Source: Stereocaulon alpinum (Eukaryota > Ascomycota > Lecanoromycetes > Lecanorales > Stereocaulaceae). From it: a DNA stretch of 64,000 nucleotides. The position numbers and the translations under genes were made by a program. Where the stretch lies: assembly GCA_018257865.1 (NCBI GenBank), contig JAEUBA010000039.1:124001-188000 (forward strand), given 5' to 3'. Positions 1 to 10,017 of the stretch are shown here, one piece after another. Position 1 is the first letter of the stretch. Every line of letters begins with the position of its first letter. Under the pieces are notes generated by a model, which was not told where the DNA came from, did no database searches, and saw only the letters and a program-made list of their open reading frames with translations.

Positions 1-535
1 TTCTATTTCTGTTCGAACATGAAGAGCAAACCTCGTCTTCCCAAATAGCCCAGTGGTGCGTACTGATAGGTTTATCCGAATCAAGTCTCCAGGAATCAAC
101 GCTTATTGAGATTGACGCTATTGCATAGGAAGGGCGCTCTGCATGGGGATGAGGTCAAGAATGGCACTGATTGGGTGTAACAAGACCATACCAAGCTGCT
201 CATCTCGTTTTCTTCCATTGGAAGTACGTCTTCCATGGATCCATGAGACACATGTCGATGGGTTATTTCAGTCCCGGCGCTCATTTGCGAAACATGTTCG
301 CCTTTGTGAGATCGGCTGAAAGCCTCGCGGCGCATGCCTGGACTTTTAAGGCTCCACAATTCCAAATAGACCTGTCGGAATTATTTTTACCACATGGCTG
401 CCTCGTGGCTCCCATGCTTCCTTTGTTCTCCAGACAACATATGTTGTCATTGTCTTTGCAAGCTTTTTCAATTCCTTTTCCAAGTACAAGTCGTCTTACG
501 CGCTCACCCAGATTCAATCACTCACACATGTTGCA
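1..535. other. Upstream region, no gene seen
   Basis: I see no credible coding region here on either strand. The open frames are short and lack recognisable protein features. The last part should be the 5' leader of the gene starting at 536. An upstream ATG at 528 lies only 8 nt before the main start, in another frame. Confidence 0.5.
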
Positions 536-1924
536 ATGTCTTCGCTTTCGCTTCCTCGGCGATTATCGCAAGCGAACTCTTCGTCAACCTCTGTCAACAG
601 TTGGGATATAGCAGCGGCGAGATCACCGCCACGAGCTCAAAGCTGGAACAGTGCAAAGCCATTACCACCCACCCCAACCCGACCAGGGATACCATCGAGT
701 AAATTCAACGTCTACGTGGAAGATCTTCTGCCCAAGATACCAACATTATTCGGCAATGCTGAGGATCTCCTACCACCAAATAAAGTGTACCATTTGTCCA
801 AACCCTTTTCATCGAGTACCTCGGATCTGCCGGATAAGCTACCCAATCGACCACGAATTAGAAGAGATGCCAGGACGCAAGTAGAGATGAGTCCTGCGAA
901 AGCGAGGAAGAATATTGATTCAACAATATTCAAGGAGTGGAAAGCGCCAAAGTATGCGAGCTCAGATGACGAACTCGACCCAGACTCACCTAGTCTAGGG
1001 AAAATATTGGAAGCCAATACCCAAGACTCAAACGGCCTGACGCCTGTTGCCGAACGGCACGCAGCAGGGTATATGTCCGTCCTCAACGCCTGCGATGCTC
1101 TACTTCCTAGCTTCGACACCGAATCATATTCCACAGAATACAACGAGATACCTCCTGATATGTCGGCGAGCATGACCGACATATTCGATGAATACCTTGT
1201 GCCGCATGCATTAAGACTCAGTTTGACGGAGGAGAGTCAACCTTCGAGTCACTTCTCGTCGGACTCCGAGGGCGCAAGCGACTACGAAGGTGGTGTAAAG
1301 AAGTTCCGACTACGAGCGAAGAAAGCCTTCCATTCACGGAAGACATCACACGAGAAAGCGGAGAAGATAAAGCTGGGTTCAAGCTCCACCAGAGCTTCAA
1401 AGACAGGGTCTATGAGCCCATCAGAACGAGCAGGGATCCAAGAGAGTATAATCGACATGTATGAAGCCTTGCACCGTCTTTCCGTGCTATCAGCTAAGTC
1501 AGTTCTAAAGGTCGAACACCCAGCTCCTCAAGACAAAGCTGTCGCCGAAAAATTTCAAAGCCCGCCCAGTCCAACGACGATTGAGCGACACTTCGAACCG
1601 AAAGAACACAAGACTACGAAAACAACGTCACCACGTTCCTCCAAGTCCGCTGGGTCGAGCTGGTTCACTAGGTCGTCGCGGCAGCGCTCTTCTAAAGCCT
1701 CCTCTTCCAGCCTATCAGCTGCAGAAAGTAAGCGCATGAACAGCTTCAGGTTCCCTCCAACAGATCAGAAACCAAGCAGTGACAGCTCTGTGGGGAAGAG
1801 GCTGGCAAGGTTTCGGGACGCGATAGCATTGAAGACCAGAAAGGGCAAAAAGAAGGCCAATGAATTGAAGAGAGAGGACATGAAGAAGACGATTGTGTTC
1901 GTTGGGCCTACAGATCCCATCTAA
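536..1924 (+). CDS. Hypothetical serine-rich disordered protein, 462 aa
   Basis: A single uninterrupted frame of 462 codons. I do not recognise the family. The protein is rich in Ser, Pro, Lys and Glu, with Ser-Arg and Ser-Lys runs in the last third (roughly residues 360-400) and a basic C-terminal segment (about 415-455). A somewhat more ordered acidic/hydrophobic stretch lies around residues 170-225 (it contains PSFDTESYSTEYNEIPP). There is no signal peptide and no membrane segment. The composition suggests a disordered, phosphorylation-prone cytoplasmic or nuclear protein. I chose the ATG at 536 because it opens the long frame; an out-of-frame ATG at 528 overlaps it. The gene is followed by a short intergenic region and the co-directional mannosidase gene. 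That it is a real gene rests on frame length and biased composition only. Confidence 0.7.
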   Translation: MSSLSLPRRLSQANSSSTSVNSWDIAAARSPPRAQSWNSAKPLPPTPTRPGIPSSKFNVYVEDLLPKIPTLFGNAEDLLPPNKVYHLSKPFSSSTSDLPDKLPNRPRIRRDARTQVEMSPAKARKNIDSTIFKEWKAPKYASSDDELDPDSPSLGKILEANTQDSNGLTPVAERHAAGYMSVLNACDALLPSFDTESYSTEYNEIPPDMSASMTDIFDEYLVPHALRLSLTEESQPSSHFSSDSEGASDYEGGVKKFRLRAKKAFHSRKTSHEKAEKIKLGSSSTRASKTGSMSPSERAGIQESIIDMYEALHRLSVLSAKSVLKVEHPAPQDKAVAEKFQSPPSPTTIERHFEPKEHKTTKTTSPRSSKSAGSSWFTRSSRQRSSKASSSSLSAAESKRMNSFRFPPTDQKPSSDSSVGKRLARFRDAIALKTRKGKKKANELKREDMKKTIVFVGPTDPI

Positions 1925-2268
1925 TGACTTAATGACATCATGATCAGCGTTCCAGATATACCAATGAATGAAAGGGCTGCGCAATGCACCTCCATATTCC
2001 TAGTATGAACGACCTCTATCGTGAAATCAATATGCACTGAGTAGGCTTCAACGATGGTAAAAGTGTGAATACCACAGAAAATTGGAATCGGCCCCACGTG
2101 CCGTTCCGGCTTGGCGGCACTTGATCCCGCAGCGGGGCTGAGCTAGCTAGGTACGGTAAGGTAGCTCATTCGCCCAAGCTCGGGAGGTAGCTTCAATGCA
2201 AGGTAAAGTATCCGGTCAAAGCTGCTGCCACTTCTCCAATCCACCAATTCTCCCTATCGTTGATCAAG
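1925..2268 (+). promoter_or_regulatory. Intergenic / promoter of the mannosidase gene
   Basis: 344 bp between two co-directional genes. It contains an E-box-like CCACGTG at about 2094 and the direct repeat TAGCTAGGTACGGTAAGGTAGCT near 2145-2167 (partial duplication of GGTA(C/A)GGTA). No TATA box is obvious. No gene is seen. Confidence 0.35.
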
Positions 2269-5200
2269 ATGGGCGGCGACACGCTAAGTAGGAACACGGT
2301 GTCTAGATTTCCAAGATACTCAGCTGGTCCAGTAGGCCAGCAGATCCACAGCATCTACAAAGGACGCCTAGGTATTTTTCAAGATGGAGGACAATACGAA
2401 AAGCAGAACCTGCAGGCGTTAGTACTTGAATATTCTATGAGCTATCCGTGCGATCGGTATATTTAGAGACCAGAAATCTGACAATTGAGATCAGAAAGCT
2501 CTACGAAGGAAAAGCTTCTGGAGAAGACTACATTAAGCTTTCCGTCTATTCCCCTCCCAACCTTACTCGACCCACCTTCAAAGAAGCTATATCCCACGAG
2601 TTCAAGGAGACGCATGTCGGTGAATGGTTCGGGCCCAGCTGGTCTACCCATTGGATCAAGATCCACCTCAAAGTACCTTCAGAGCTCTTAGAGAAGGAGC
2701 ACCTCGAGCTTCACTGGGATGGCCACAACGAAGGTCTCATTTGGACCGAAGATGGAGTCCCATTGCAAGGCTTGACTGGGAACGGAGAACGGATAGAGTG
2801 GATCCTTCCCAAAGACTTCCGAGATGGCAAATTCCATACTTTCTATATCGAGATGGCGTGCAATGGGATGTTCGGCAACGCTCCTGGAGGAGACTCGATC
2901 CAGCCACCAGACCCGAACAAATATTTCCAGCTTACTCAGGCTGAGATTGTAGCGGTGAATGCAGAGGCTAGACAATTGTATTTTGACTTTTGGATCATTG
3001 GCGACGCGGCGCGAGAGTTCCCAGAAAATGCATGGGAGTCACATGAAGCTCTGCAGCTTTGCAATAAGATTATAGACACGTTCACTGCTGGCGACGGTAG
3101 CCAGGATTCCATCATCGCATGCCGTAAGCTGGCCACAAGATACATTGGCGATGTCAATTCATCGAAAGTCTACAACACGGACAAGGAGCACCTTATATAC
3201 GCTATTGGGAATTGTCACATTGACACGTGCTGGCTATGGCCGTTCGACGAGACAAAGAGGAAAATTGCGCGCTCATTTGCCAATCAATGTGATCTGCTTG
3301 ACCGTTATCCAGAACATCGGTTTGTAGCATCTCAAGCCCAGCAGTACAAATGGCTTGAGCAACTATATCCTTCCCTTTTTGACCGGGTCAAAGCCAAGAT
3401 AAAGGAAGGCACATTCCGGACGGTTGGTGGTAGCTGGGTTGAGCATGATACCAACCTGCCCAGTGGTGAATCGCTTGTTCGACAATTCTTATACGGTCAA
3501 CGCTTGTTCGAGAGCCGGTTTGGCGAACGGTGTCGAACCTTTTGGCTACCGGACACCTTTGGGTACTCAACTCAGTTGCCACAGCTCTGCCGACTTGCGG
3601 GTATGACGCGCTTTTTTACGCAAAAACTCAGCTGGAACAATATCAACAACTTTCCCCACACCACCTTCAGATGGGTATCACTTGACGGAAGTCAAGTCCT
3701 CTGTCATATGGCACCGGATAATACCTACACTGCCTCCGCGCACTTTGGAGATGTAAATCGTAGCCTTTCCCAGAACAAGTCGATGGATCAGGACGCTACC
3801 GGTATATTAGCCTTTGGTAAGGGCGATGGCGGAGGAGGCCCGACGTTCGAAATGCTTGAGAAGCTTCGACGATGTCGAGGCATGAGCGATACAGTCGGCC
3901 TCTTGCCCCGGGTCAAAATGGGCGACTCCGTCGAAGATTTCTTTGACAGGCTGGAGAAGAAAGCTGAAGAAGGCACTAAGTTTGTTACCTGGTACGGCGA
4001 GCTATACCTTGAATTGCACCGAGGGACGTATACCTCGCAGGCGAACAACAAGTGGAACAACAGGAAGACAGAAATAATGCTGCACGACATCGAGTACCTG
4101 GCAACATTAGCTACGATCAAGGATAGCTCATACAAGTATCCGAAGAAAGATATTGACGACATCTGGGAGAATACTCTGCTCTGTCAGTTCCATGATTGCT
4201 TGCCAGGCAGCTCTATTGAGATGTGCTATGACGATTCTGACAAGCTGTATGAATACGGTTTCAAGACTGGCAAAAAGCTGTTGAAGGATGCCCTGTCCGT
4301 CCTTGACTTTTCCATGCATGACCCGGAGAAAGCTAGTATGATCGCGATCAACACTTTACCATGGTCAAGAGCTGAGATCGTTGAGCTACCAGCGGGTATG
4401 CAGACGAGAAACTCGAAATACGCCCTTGTCCATGGAGATTCCGGAGCTATTGATGTGAAGGCATTATCAGCCAAGGAATCCAAGCACCTGGATTCGAAAG
4501 CCACAATAAAGGAGATCAGGAAAGACGCCTTCCAACTGTCGAACAATCATTACAAGATTGAAGTGGAAGGCGGGGCCATCACTTCCTTGATTGATCTCGC
4601 ACAGGATCGAGAAATCATTGCCAAAGGTGGCAGAGCGAATCAATTGGTCATCTTCGACGATAAGCCTTTGTATTGGCAAGCCTGGGACGTAGAGGTCTAC
4701 GATTTGGAGACTCGTAAGGAGCTGCAATCCAGCCAAAGCCGAATAGTCGAAAAAGGTCCTCACAAAGTCAGCTTGATGACAGAAACAAAGATCAGCGACG
4801 AAAGCTGGATCAAAACAACAATCAGCCTGGCAGCAAGCATCGAAGACCAGCCTTCATATATCGAAATGGCCAGCGAAGTTGAATGGCACGAGACGATGAA
4901 GTTCCTCAAAGTCGAATTCCCAGTTGATATCACGAATACGGAAGCCTCGTATGAGACGCAGTATGGCATTATCCGCAGACCGACACACTACAACACCAGC
5001 TGGGACATGGCGAAGTTTGAAGTCTGCTGCCATAAGTGGGCAGATCTGTCTGAGAACGGGTATGGTGTTTCGATCATGAATGACAGCAAGTACGGCTTCG
5101 CAACGTCCGGGAACATGATGCGCCTCTCTCTCCTACGTGCCCCAAAAGCTCCCGATGCTCATGCTGATATGGGTGAGTCCCATTTCTACACCCTCTTTCC

Positions 5201-5680
5201 AACTCTCGTCAACCAGAGCATTCACTAACACCCACAGGCCGCCACCACATCCGCTACGCCATCCTCCCCCACGCCGGCCCCCTCGACTCCCGCACAATCC
5301 GCACAGCGCGCAACTTCAACCACCCAATGACTATCTACTCGCACACCTCCCACTCCCCCACCCCATCCTCCTCCCTCCTCTCAGCCATAACCCTTTCCGG
5401 CTCCTCAGCCCTCGTCCTCGACGCCATCAAGCGCGGCGAAGATGACGAAGACGTCTCTAGAGGTGAGTTGCCGAGGAGGAAAGGTCGAAGCATCATTCTG
5501 AGGATCTATGAGAGCTTGGGTGGGAAGGCTAGGGGGGTTATTAAGACTAGTTTGAAGGTCAAGAAGGTGTGGAAGACTAATGTGCTGGAGGATGATGGGG
5601 AGAGGTTGGAGATTAGGGATGGGGAGGTGGGGATTGAGTTGAGGGCTTTTGAGGTTGCTACGTTTCGGTTGCAGTTGTGA
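2269..5680 (+). CDS. ams1: Vacuolar alpha-mannosidase, GH38 (Ams1-like), 1,089 aa
   Basis: Three exons: 2269-2417, 2495-5172, 5238-5680. The introns have GTTAGT...ATCAG (with a CTGAC branch site) and GTGAGT...CACAG. Joined, they give 1,089 aa, the usual length for Ams1. It is a class II alpha-mannosidase that trims free oligosaccharides and misfolded-glycoprotein glycans; yeast Ams1 reaches the vacuole without a signal peptide by the Cvt/selective autophagy route, and no signal peptide is visible here. The zinc-binding HIDTCW motif is at residues 291-296. The probable nucleophile Asp368 is in GGSWVEHDTNLPSG, followed by WLPDTFGYS. The N-terminal GQQIHSIYKGRL and FGPSWSTHWIKI segments match the family. 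Exon 3 shows a strong base-composition switch: very C-rich up to about 5450, then G-rich. Function is secure at family level. Confidence 0.95.
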
Positions 5681-6003
5681 GGGTGTGGGAAGAGCATGGG
5701 ATATGGTATTTGGGCGAGATTGTTCTGTTTGAAGTAGCATTGGAGGAAGGGCATCGGGATTAAGGGTTGTGGAACAAGCACGGAAAATTCGGTAATACAT
5801 CAATGTAACAGTATGACTCATGATATCAAATGGTTCTTCAAACGCTTTCAATACGAAATTGTTACAGTAATTGCTTGGCTTAAACTATATATTGAGATGC
5901 GAATTATCCACCCAGCACCTACGCAATGCCTCCAATCCCATGCATCATAACACATCCATTCTGTTCGCCACGACATACCCCGTAGCGACGAAAAAGTCCC
6001 GAA
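5681..6003. other. Convergent intergenic region
   Basis: 323 bp between the 3' ends of the mannosidase and DUF1776 genes. No coding frame or repeat is recognised. It should hold both 3' untranslated regions. Confidence 0.5.
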
Positions 6004-7409
6004 TCAGCGATTCTTCGGATAAACATACTCTGCCCCATCACTATCCCTATCACTAACTTTATCCCATTCCGCACTTCCCGACGGCGACCCTTCGCGCACG
6101 GCCATCTTAGGAGCAGCTTCCTTCGCCTTGCTAGCACTCATCATCCACCCCACGATTCCTCCCGGAACTAGTTTCCCTACCAGGTCGTAAACTCGAGCAC
6201 CTTGTCCGACAAAGACGGTTCCATTCTTGCCCTTTCCTCTTACGATAGCGTCGAATACACTGTTATGCAGTTCTCGTAACGAGGTTCCTTTGGCCTTCTC
6301 TTGTAACAGACCTTTTTGCTGTAGTCTTTTTCTTGTAGCTTCTGCCACTGACATGTGCTGGCTCAATACGAGCTGCTGCTGGTCGTCTGAGGCGGCTAGA
6401 CCGTAGTCGAAGTGGCCTAGTTGAAATTGCACTATATTGACGCCCTGGCCCTGGACTTCTTTGCGTAGAGTAGATATATACCGCTGCAGACCTCCTGCAA
6501 CGACGCTCTCAGCGGCATGGGAGGGCGGGGCGAGGGAAGGAACTATAGAAGGTGTGAGGAAGAGGAGTGTGGATTTCTGGGCGGTTAGGAGGGGAAGGAA
6601 CGCTTGGAGAGTGGTGAATGGGGCTAGTAGGCGGGTGTTTAAGGTGTCGAACCAGGCTGATGGGGAAAGAGATGCGATTTGGCTGGCGGGTAGAGAGGGT
6701 CCAGGAACGAGGACAACTGCTGTCAAGTGGAGAGTATGGGATGAGGCATTCGATATCGGATGTTGGGGAGTGTTGATGTGTCTGGTAAATTTCTCGATTG
6801 CCTGTTCGGTGGATGACGGCTGTAGCATAGTATTAGCATTCTCTTGCAAGCCAGCTCGGATGGCAGTGATCATACAGATGTAATATCCATGTTCAGAGAG
6901 CGGATGTCGGCTCTTGACTCTGACTGGACAAGCTGTTCCTCTGATAGACTGCTGACCGGGATATAGATGATGAAACCTCGCCTTTCGAGTTCTTGCGCGA
7001 GAGATCGAGTCAGTGGTGAATGAGGCGAGCCTGCCAAGACGACAACTTCTGTCCTTGACCCATTCTTTGCTCGTCTTGCTCTTCTCTTTGCCCGATCAGT
7101 TCTTCGCCGCCGCCAGATGATGAAAGCTCCAGTCCCAATAAAGGCAACTACCGCCGCCACAACAGCGCGATGCTCCGATACCCAGTCTTTTGAAGCAGCA
7201 TAATAGCCAATGGGTATACTAGGCAGCCTACGCGGTGCAGGAGGAGGTGGTCTTGGCTTGATAGAGTCTGGAAGCCATGGTGAAGCTCGGAATGTATCTT
7301 TGAGGGAACGGCTTACGTTGTCGAAGTGGGCTTCGATAGCTTCGGTGATGGAGTCGATGGAGTGGAAGATGTACGAAATGTCAAACATGTCTTGCTCCCT
7401 GGAAGGCAT
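6004..7409 (-). CDS. DUF1776 / SDR-like membrane-anchored protein, 449 aa
   Basis: Two exons on the minus strand: 7409-6876 and 6819-6004. The 56-nt intron (GTATGA...CTACAG, with GCTAATAC as branch site) removes an in-frame TGA, so the frame runs on as ...MDITS-PSSTEQ.... The result is 449 aa. Residues about 84-101 (VVAAVVAFIGTGAFIIW) form one membrane segment, followed by a strongly basic stretch (RRRRTDRAKRRARR), which suggests a cytosolic C-terminal domain. That domain begins like a Rossmann fold (EVVVLAGSPHSPLTRSLA) and resembles the fungal DUF1776 family, distantly related to short-chain dehydrogenases; yeast YNL181W (PBR1) is a member as I recall. I see no clear YxxxK pair, so catalytic activity is uncertain. 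It diverges from the Wss1-like gene across 398 bp. Confidence 0.82.
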
Positions 7410-7807
7410 TCTAGAAGTGACTGAGTAATTCGATGTTTAGGTGCTGTCATGGAGGGTCGTTGGAAGGCGAGAAAGGGAGGGATCTTGATTTGCCCGCATA
7501 TAAGGCTGGGTAGGGCCGAGGTTTAGCCTCTAGTCGTATACCGTTGTAGCCTTGACAGCTCCGAATGATGTACTTCTTCCACTGGTTCCATATGTGACGC
7601 AGGTAGCTTGATTCACGTGGTACAGATGTGTCAATAGTGAAGGAATTCCGGCGTAAGGGCTCTCGTGAGCATCTGGCCTATTTCTAAGCACACTTCTCGA
7701 CACTTCTCCCCATCCGTGACACGCAGTCTCGGCGCGAAACGCCCCATAGCTTCTTGCCTGCTCCCTGATACCAACAAACAGGAACAACTGTAAAGCCGTC
7801 CCGCAAT
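7410..7807. promoter_or_regulatory. Bidirectional promoter region
   Basis: 398 bp separating the divergent starts of the DUF1776 gene (7409, minus) and the Wss1-like gene (7808, plus). It must contain both promoters. Short open frames inside it have no protein-like features. No TATA box is evident. Confidence 0.45.
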
Positions 7808-9212
7808 ATGGTCTACGAACACGATCCAGCCGTATCCGAATACCAACATGAAAAGCACCGCCCTCGAGAGAAGGAGGCGCTGCACATTCTACGCAAAATC
7901 GCTTCACTTGTTAAACCCATAATGAGACAGCGAGGATGGAGAGTCGGAATTTTGACGGAGTTTTATCCTGCGGAGACAAATCTTCTTGGGCTCAACTGGA
8001 ATCAGGGCCAAAAGATCTGTTTGCGTCTCCGATATCCTGGGGATGCAAACCAGTTTCTACCGTTGGAGAATATCACTGACACCATGTTACATGAGTAAGA
8101 TACCCTGCACCCTACCTTGAGCTCTATATCTACTAAGAACTTATAGACTTTGCCACATAGTTATTGGGCCCCACAATGAGCAGTTCCACAAACTTTGGGA
8201 CCAACTTCGCAACGAGTATGACCAGCTCATCAGTAAAGGTTACACAGGCGAAGGCTTCCTCTCAGAAGGTCACAAGCTCGGTGGAGGACGCATCCCTATG
8301 CATGAGGCTCGTCGACGAGCTCGTGCTGCTGCGGAAAAGCGAAAAATCCTCACAGCTGGCTCAGGGCAGAGACTAGGAGGCAGACCAGTGTTGCGTGGCA
8401 CAGACATGAGGAAGGTGATTGCGGACGCAGTAGAGAGACGATCAGTGGTAGTGTCAAAAGGCTGTTCGGGCAATGGCATAAGCGCAGCTCGTGAAAGAGA
8501 GCTAGTCAATGAGACGAACAAGAATGGGGTCCGCACAAAGGCAGCAGAAGACAATGCGGATGAGGAAGCCATTATGCTCGCCTACATCGATCTAGTACAG
8601 GAAGACGAGAGAGAGAGATGGGGAGACGCCTACGTCCCGCCTAGCAGAGAGAACCCTGCTGGGAGCCAAGGATATCCCATCAAAATCGAACCAGACTCAG
8701 CACCCAGCACATCATATAGCGACCCGAGACAACGAAGACCGGAACCCATCACATCCTACAACAACTCCCAACAGTGGTACCCTGGGCAGAAACCGCCCAT
8801 ACCCACATCTAGCAAACCACGACCTCCCGCACTTCCCTCAAGACCCTCGAACCTTCCACCATCCTCAAAACCACCACCCCCAGCCTCCGACTCCTGGACC
8901 TGCGACATCTGCACCCTAGTAAACAAATCCACCTACCTCGTCTGCGACGCCTGCGGCACCGAGCGCCCCTCATCTCCACCCTCGCCCGCCGCACCAAGGA
9001 CATCCTACACAACCCCATCAACGCAAGCTAAGCCCACTTCAATACGAGACAGCAATTCAAAGAAAGCCGTCAAATCACTGATGTCGCTCGATGCAACGAC
9101 CTCGCAGCTGCCAAAGAAGCCATTGGCGTGGCGATGCCACACCTGTGGGAATTATACAGAGAGCGAGTGGATGTGTTGTACGCAGTGTGGGACTATGAAG
9201 TTGAGCTCTTGA
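7808..9212 (+). CDS. wss1: WLM-domain metalloprotease (Wss1-like) with two RanBP2 zinc fingers, 450 aa
   Basis: Two exons, 7808-8094 and 8147-9212. The intron (GTAAGA...TTATAG) splits the catalytic Glu codon, and joining restores HELCH. WLM proteases of the Wss1/SPRTN type cleave proteins crosslinked to DNA. The zinc site HExxHxxxxxH is at residues 95-105 (HELCHIVIGPH), preceded by the family segment GLNWNQGQKICLRLR and followed by FHKLWDQL. An Arg/Ala-rich stretch follows (about 149-165). The C-terminus carries two RanBP2-type C4 zinc fingers, at about residues 346-370 (WTCDICTLVN...CDACG) and 421-447 (WRCHTCGNYT...CTQCG), separated by a Pro/Ser-rich linker. Such fingers commonly bind ubiquitin or single-stranded nucleic acid. 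It is expected to act in the nucleus in crosslink repair. Family assignment is firm; substrate range is inferred. Confidence 0.92.
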
Positions 9213-10017
9213 GTGGAGAAGAGTGTTCGTCAACGGCGCGTTCAGGAATCAAATTCGGACGAAAACCATGGATACCACCTTATTAGGGCAAGAGAGAAGC
9301 TATATCGAGGCTTGACTTGAGCTCTACACAAGGTTCCTCAAAGGGAATGGAAAGAGAAAACCCCAGACGCACAGTATAGATGGCATCTCACCCAGGGACG
9401 AAGTTACATGACGGCTTTATATCCCGTCCTTCTCTGCGACCCTAGCTCGGTCTGACGCCTCTCCCTCCACTCAACAAACCTGCCAAGATTACTCACTCTG
9501 GATTCTATTTTCGAAGGAGCAACTACTGCCTCCAAGGTCGCCTCAGTCAAATTTACTATACACCACCGCAAGTTGGAGACTATTACCACCTCATCCCTAT
9601 CCGACCTACGAACCTACGAATCACGAACACATTGCATAGCCTAGACCATCCACCCCTCTGAAAGCGATCTAGCGACATAGCATCAAGCGCACCCGCTCAC
9701 ATAAGAAACCAGCATAGCGAAGGCGTACCAACCATCAATAAAGCGATCGATATCATAGCAATTGTACAGAATCTATAAATGTATAGAACCGAGATATATT
9801 GATCCATTAGTGCAAAGACCCGCTATGCATCGCTCCATAACAATGTTGCTACCGTATATCGCTGCAAACATCAAAGGATCGCTAAAACCGCTGCAAAGAC
9901 GCACCCGCTGTTGCTTCACCTCCTCCGTGCCCTCGTTCCCTTGATTAAGACTATGCAGACTTCATCCGTGCGCCTCTCAATCTCTCTTCTCCTCCGCTTA
10001 ACCATGCAGGCTAGCAC
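9213..10017. other. Convergent intergenic region
   Basis: 805 bp between the 3' ends of the Wss1-like and PhoD-like genes. I see no convincing gene, RNA or repeat. Confidence 0.5.

Noticed and set aside
171..611. 146-codon plus-strand open frame before the first gene
   Set aside because: No protein-like composition; its end only supplies the short upstream ATG frame overlapping the real start.
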